64,000 bases of DNA, from positions 67,237,001 through 67,301,000 of the forward strand of contig NC_133178.1 of NCBI RefSeq assembly GCF_049306965.1. Direction: 5' to 3'. Made by a program: the position numbers and the translations under genes. Below the pieces are notes generated by a model. That model ran no database searches. It was given only the letters and a program-made list of their open reading frames with translations, and was not told the DNA's origin. This document shows, in pieces, positions 60,366 through 64,000 of the stretch. How positions within the stretch are numbered: the first letter of the stretch is position 1; each line of letters starts with the position of its first letter. This DNA comes from Danio rerio (taxonomy: Eukaryota; Chordata; Actinopteri; Cypriniformes; Danionidae).

Positions 60366-61036
60366 CAGGGTTTCTGCAGGGTCTTAACATGTCTTACATC
60401 TCAAAACCCAAAATTTTAGGCTTTAAAAAGTCTTAAAAGTAGTGAAATATTGTGTTGTAGGTCTTAAATCTTTTTAAACGGGTCTTAATTTTCCTTTGTT
60501 CATGTATTGCTACAAAATCTGGCCAAAACCCAAACAATCACCAACAATCATCTCAATAAAACTTTACACTTTTTATTAAAAAGGTCATTTTAACTCTATT
60601 TATCATAATGGTTTAATTATTTTCCTTACAGTAACATTTGTGTAAAAGTTCTCCATGTATTTACTGCTGAAGACACCGACCTGGACAGATTGTTGTGCAT
60701 ATATTTAGTTTATTATAGTTATTTTAAACTTCTAAAACATTTGTTCAGTTTTATTTTAAAGAAAGTTTATGTTGGAAAAAGTGTATGGATACAAGTAGAG
60801 CTTGCTTATTTTTACACAATATTTAAATATTTATCTAAAATATTGTATTTTTTATTATTAATGTATTATTGCATTATTAATTTATAATAACTATTTGGAA
60901 AGGGCAAATAAAAATCTTTTCCATCTGGGCCATTTGAAAAATTCATTAGCCTTTAGCCTTTTATGGGTCTAAAATTTCATTCATAATGGTCTTAAAACAT
61001 CTTAAATTTAACTTGCTGAAACCTGCAGAAACTCTG
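60366..61036. repeat. intron 1 DNA transposon, unit I copy
   Basis: CAGGGTTTCTGCAGG to CTGCAGAAACTCTG, 671 bp, flanked by TATCTG on both sides (60360-60365 and 61037-61042). Same site as in units C and G. Confidence 0.75.
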
Positions 61037-61475
61037 TATCTGGGCACCTTTCATTTGTGTCTCCATCTCATTCCTTCACTAATTTGTTTAATATTGATCT
61101 TTTAACTTAAAATATTCTTCTGTAAACCTCCGAAGAGACGAAAACACTTTATTTAGCAGTGAAACAGAATGTGGGATTAGTATAATAGTATAAAACACTT
61201 AATAATGAATGTATTACAGTATTGAGAGATAACTGTAGGCAATCAGAGACATGATCACGCTGCACACATGAGATGTAGAATCGGCCACTCAACACTTACA
61301 CACATATTTACTGAACAGGGAAGAGAAACCTATGTGTAACTTGTGTGAGAATATTTAATGATTGTCAATAATATATTGAACATTTAATACAAGTATTGCC
61401 ATGAATATAGCCAATGCTGCTGATTTGGCATTAAAATATAAATATAAGCAAACAGAATGTTAATTACAATAATTG

Positions 61476-61536
61476 TCTCCTCCTCCAGTAAAGCTCCTCC
61501 TCCTCCAGTGAAGCTCCTCCTCCTCCAGTTCAGCTG
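61476..61536 (+). repeat. 20-bp minisatellite at end of intron 1, 3 copies
   Basis: TCCTCCTCCAGTAAAGC, GTGAAGC and GTTCAGC units just before exon 2. Confidence 0.85.
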
Positions 61537-61560
61537 TAAACACTGTGATATTCCCATCAG

Positions 61561-61651
61561 GCTCCAGTGAAGAGTTTATTGAAGGACAGCGAGAACATGA
61601 GTGATCCAGAACCCTGCAGAATTAAACATGAAGACACTGAACAACAAATAG
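61561..61651 (+). CDS. unit I exon 2: start codon and N-terminus
   Basis: Acceptor CCCATCAG, ATG at 61597, MSDPEPCRIKHEDTEQQI, donor ATAG|GTTGGT. No terminal ZNF exon occurs in the remaining 2.3 kb, so the fingers are expected to the right of the window. Intron 2 departs from the other units after only about 20 bp (TTATTCCTGATCAGGAATCA). Confidence 0.8.
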
Positions 61652-61912
61652 GTTGGTGTTTATTCCTGATCAGGAATCAGGGGGCTTCAACCCCAAATGT
61701 TTTTTCCAAAGCCCTGAATATTTTGGGTTAAAATTGCCAAAATGTAGTTTTTCGACACATTATGCAGAAATATTTAAACAGGTTCATTATTGCTTTCCCA
61801 CAGGATCAGTAAAGCAATATCAGCTGGGCTTTCTCTTAATTTAAGAGTTATTTTCTTTATCAGAAGCAGCCCCACGGCAGTGAGCGATTTGTCTTTCCTT
61901 TCTGAAAGCGGG

Positions 61913-61953
<41 letters not shown>

Positions 61954-62539
61954 ATACACACACACAAACACAAACACACACACACACACACATCATGGTC
62001 CTGCATAGCCACGCCTCGTGTCAGTCATTCAACACAGTCGTATCATCGTCGCACCACAATTGTACTTCATGTTTTTTACCGGCTTTAATTTCGTATTAAA
62101 GTAAGCTTGTTGGAAATCGTTGGGTTGCAATTGTAAATACACACGCAAGAGGGTCAGGCAGTCCTGTCTGTCTTCATTTAAGATTCACCTCAGATTGTGA
62201 CTGACGGTTCTGTATGATCTGACCAGGTGCTGCACACAGGCTGTTCTGATTAGCTGTGAGTTTTGATTCATTCAGGTGTATTAATGTGAAAGTGGAGTCT
62301 GACAATAATAAATATTCTCATCAGGAGTAAAACCACCTGTTATATACCCGTGCTGACTCTTATGCTTTGTAGACTACTTAATTTATTCTATTATAACAAT
62401 AACTTGCAGAAAATTATGACTTAAATAAGCAGGATTTTTAGAATAATTTAAATTGACCGCAAGATGTGCTCAAAAGAGGGGCTACATGTGATGAAGAGCG
62501 ATGGCAAAGGTAAGTGTAATTATTGTAATAAAAACAACA
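61652..62539 (+). other. unit I intron 2, first part
   Basis: Unrelated to the other intron 2 copies. Contains a CA microsatellite; no exon seen. Confidence 0.45.
61917..61991. repeat. (CA)n microsatellite
   Basis: CA repeats with TA and AA interruptions in the second half. Confidence 0.95.
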
Positions 62540-63460
62540 AGGCTCAATCACAATATCCCCTAACCCAGGGTTGGGCAAACTCGGTCCTGGAGGGACAGTT
62601 TAGCTCCAACTCTAATCCAACACACCTGCTTATAGAGTTCAAGTGATCTTGAAGACACTGATTAGTTTGTTCAGGTGTGTTTGACTAGTGTTGGAACAAA
62701 ACTCTGCAGGGACACCGGCCCTCGAGGATCAAGCTTACCCATCTCTGCCCCAACCCCTACCCCTCGTTTTGCGCGTTCACGTCAACGGGTAGGGCTGTCC
62801 CAATTCTCTTTAACTTGAAGGCGTAGGACTAAGGTAAGGGGTGAAAAGCCCTTCAAACAAAGATTTTTCAGGACCACAATCGAAACCAAGGGGTAAGAAA
62901 ATTTCCCAGAATACACCAGCCACATGGTTTAATATATTCATAACTGCATTCGTGTTTTACCGCCATGCTTAAAAAAAATAAAAAAATAAATTTCGCAATC
63001 TATAATCCATGATAATAACTCCTGTACAGCATTCCCACAACATTCTGACGCTCAATAACACTCGAATATCCTGTCAGAAAAGTCTAGTGGCTGAGAATGA
63101 GCTTTTACAGTGTCTGCTATGATGTTAGTGTTGTTTTCGTGTTTACATGATGAGTATGGCCACAGAGTATATGCATTGTATAGTTATGATCTTATTGCCA
63201 CATTAGAATTGTTATGATAATACACACCTTCAGTGATTTCTTGAAGATAAATGCCTAAAAATAACACAACTGGAGTAACTACAGCAGTCGCCATTGTCTG
63301 ATCTTATATAAAGCAGGAGATCGTGATGACATATGATGACGTGTGCAGGTACTGTAGTGCTGTCCTAATTCTTAAAGGTAAATTTTGAAGCCCTTCCCCT
63401 TAACCCTCAGTTGTAATGGTCAAGGGGTAGGGGTACAACAATAGAATTGGGATTGGGCCT
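62540..63460. mobile_element. DNA transposon with nested hAT MITE
   Basis: Left end AGGCTCAATCACAATATCCC and right end AGAATTGGGATTGGGCCT are inverted repeats, as are the adjoining CCTACCCCT and AGGGGTAGG. The hAT MITE at 62566-62747 sits inside the left arm. No transposase found. Confidence 0.6.
62566..62747. repeat. hAT MITE, second member of the 17521 family
   Basis: CAGGGTTGGGCAAACTCGG to AAGCTTACCCATCTCTG, flanked by CCCTAACC and CCCCAACC (7/8). Confidence 0.8.
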
Positions 63461-64000
63461 AATAAGTTCTAAAGCAGAGTGTCGTGACCAACATGACAAA
63501 GCATCTGCTGTTGTTCACATACTTCACGAATATCGAATTAAAACGAATGCCGTGTGGTTCATTGTGCATCTTGCTGGTGCATCCAACAAGAGTTGTGCAT
63601 TTTAGTTTAACCTTTTGAGCATGATGAGCTGTTCGATGTTAGTTTTAATTTTAATATTTTGAGGTGAAACTAAACCTCGTGTTCTCTCTGCCTCCTCATT
63701 CTTAAACAGCGGGACACGCTGCTGAGGCATGCAGGAGAGACGGCTTTACACTCCGTCATTCATAATCTGAGCTGTTGTATTGGAGTTGAAAGAATATATA
63801 AAGCAAAATGTTCTTTTAACAGTCTCGATAAGTTTAATATTTTCCTTTTGCAAAATTCCTGTCATTTCTCTTCTGCAAATTAGATTTTTTAAATCCACTT
63901 GATTCTTTTAAAACTGAAAGCAGCGCTCGTCAATTGGTGTTTTTCCTAAAGCTACACCTTTGCGAATGTTTTATTTTATGTGTTTAGTCTTTAATGCGCT
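63461..64000. other. unassigned end of window
   Basis: AT-rich sequence with no ZNF exon, no supported frame and no repeat I recognise. Confidence 0.4.

Overview
The window looks like vertebrate, almost certainly zebrafish (Danio rerio), DNA from a C2H2 zinc-finger (ZNF) gene cluster of the kind that fills the long arm of chromosome 4. Reasons: tandem intron-containing ZNF genes with near-identical TGEKP-linked fingers and a short acidic N-terminus (MSDPEPCRIKHEDTEQQI-DLIEE...KEEEHHVK, which I recall as the FiNZ-type architecture of cyprinid fish), a DANA-type SINE, many hAT and Tc1-like DNA transposons, fish LINE fragments and an endogenous retrovirus. There are no prokaryotic features.

Layout. 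All ZNF genes are on the + strand. The cluster is built from a repeated unit: (1) a promoter with 1-4 copies of a CCAAT-box repeat; (2) a noncoding exon 1 ending in AAA|GTAAGT; (3) an intron, often with a 0.6-0.7 kb transposon and a 20-bp TCCTCCTCCAG minisatellite; (4) a 91-bp exon 2 with the ATG and 18 codons; (5) a long intron; (6) one or more terminal exons that start with phase-1 ACCTAATTGAAGAG and carry all the fingers. Five promoter/exon-1/exon-2 modules are visible (exon 2 at 5017, 12464, 31217, 49844 and 61561). There are eight fairly well preserved terminal exons (1214, 8499, 9184, 16229, 21947, 34914, 39284, 51969) and three decayed ones (15073, 17936, 56461). Terminal exons outnumber promoters, so each promoter is followed by two to four candidate last exons. 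The first terminal exon belongs to a gene whose 5' part lies left of the window; the last module (60.1-61.65 kb) has its fingers to the right.

Region by region. 0-4.5 kb: 3' end of gene A and transposon remnants. 4.6-9.9 kb: unit B with two back-to-back terminal exons. 10.8-23 kb: unit C with a collapsed exon, an exon broken by a nest of DNA transposons, a fragment, and an orphan exon (D) with a 2-nt frameshift. 24.0-28.7 kb: an endogenous retrovirus with two identical LTRs. 28.8-29.9 kb: a DNA transposon directly upstream of promoter E. 29.9-40 kb: unit E (12 fingers) and orphan exon F (7 fingers). 40-45.2 kb: Tc1 and LINE fragments and a 3.8-kb minisatellite of about 100 copies of a 37-bp unit. 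46-53.5 kb: unit G (14 fingers). 53.8-58.7 kb: repeats and a frameshifted ZNF pseudogene (H). 59-64 kb: unit I promoter and exon 2, then transposons.

The encoded proteins are expected to be nuclear DNA-binding factors. Fish ZNF clusters of this type are thought to act against transposable elements, which fits the transposon load here, but nothing in the sequence proves a target. Splice structures are inferred by comparison between units within the window; no transcript data were available.
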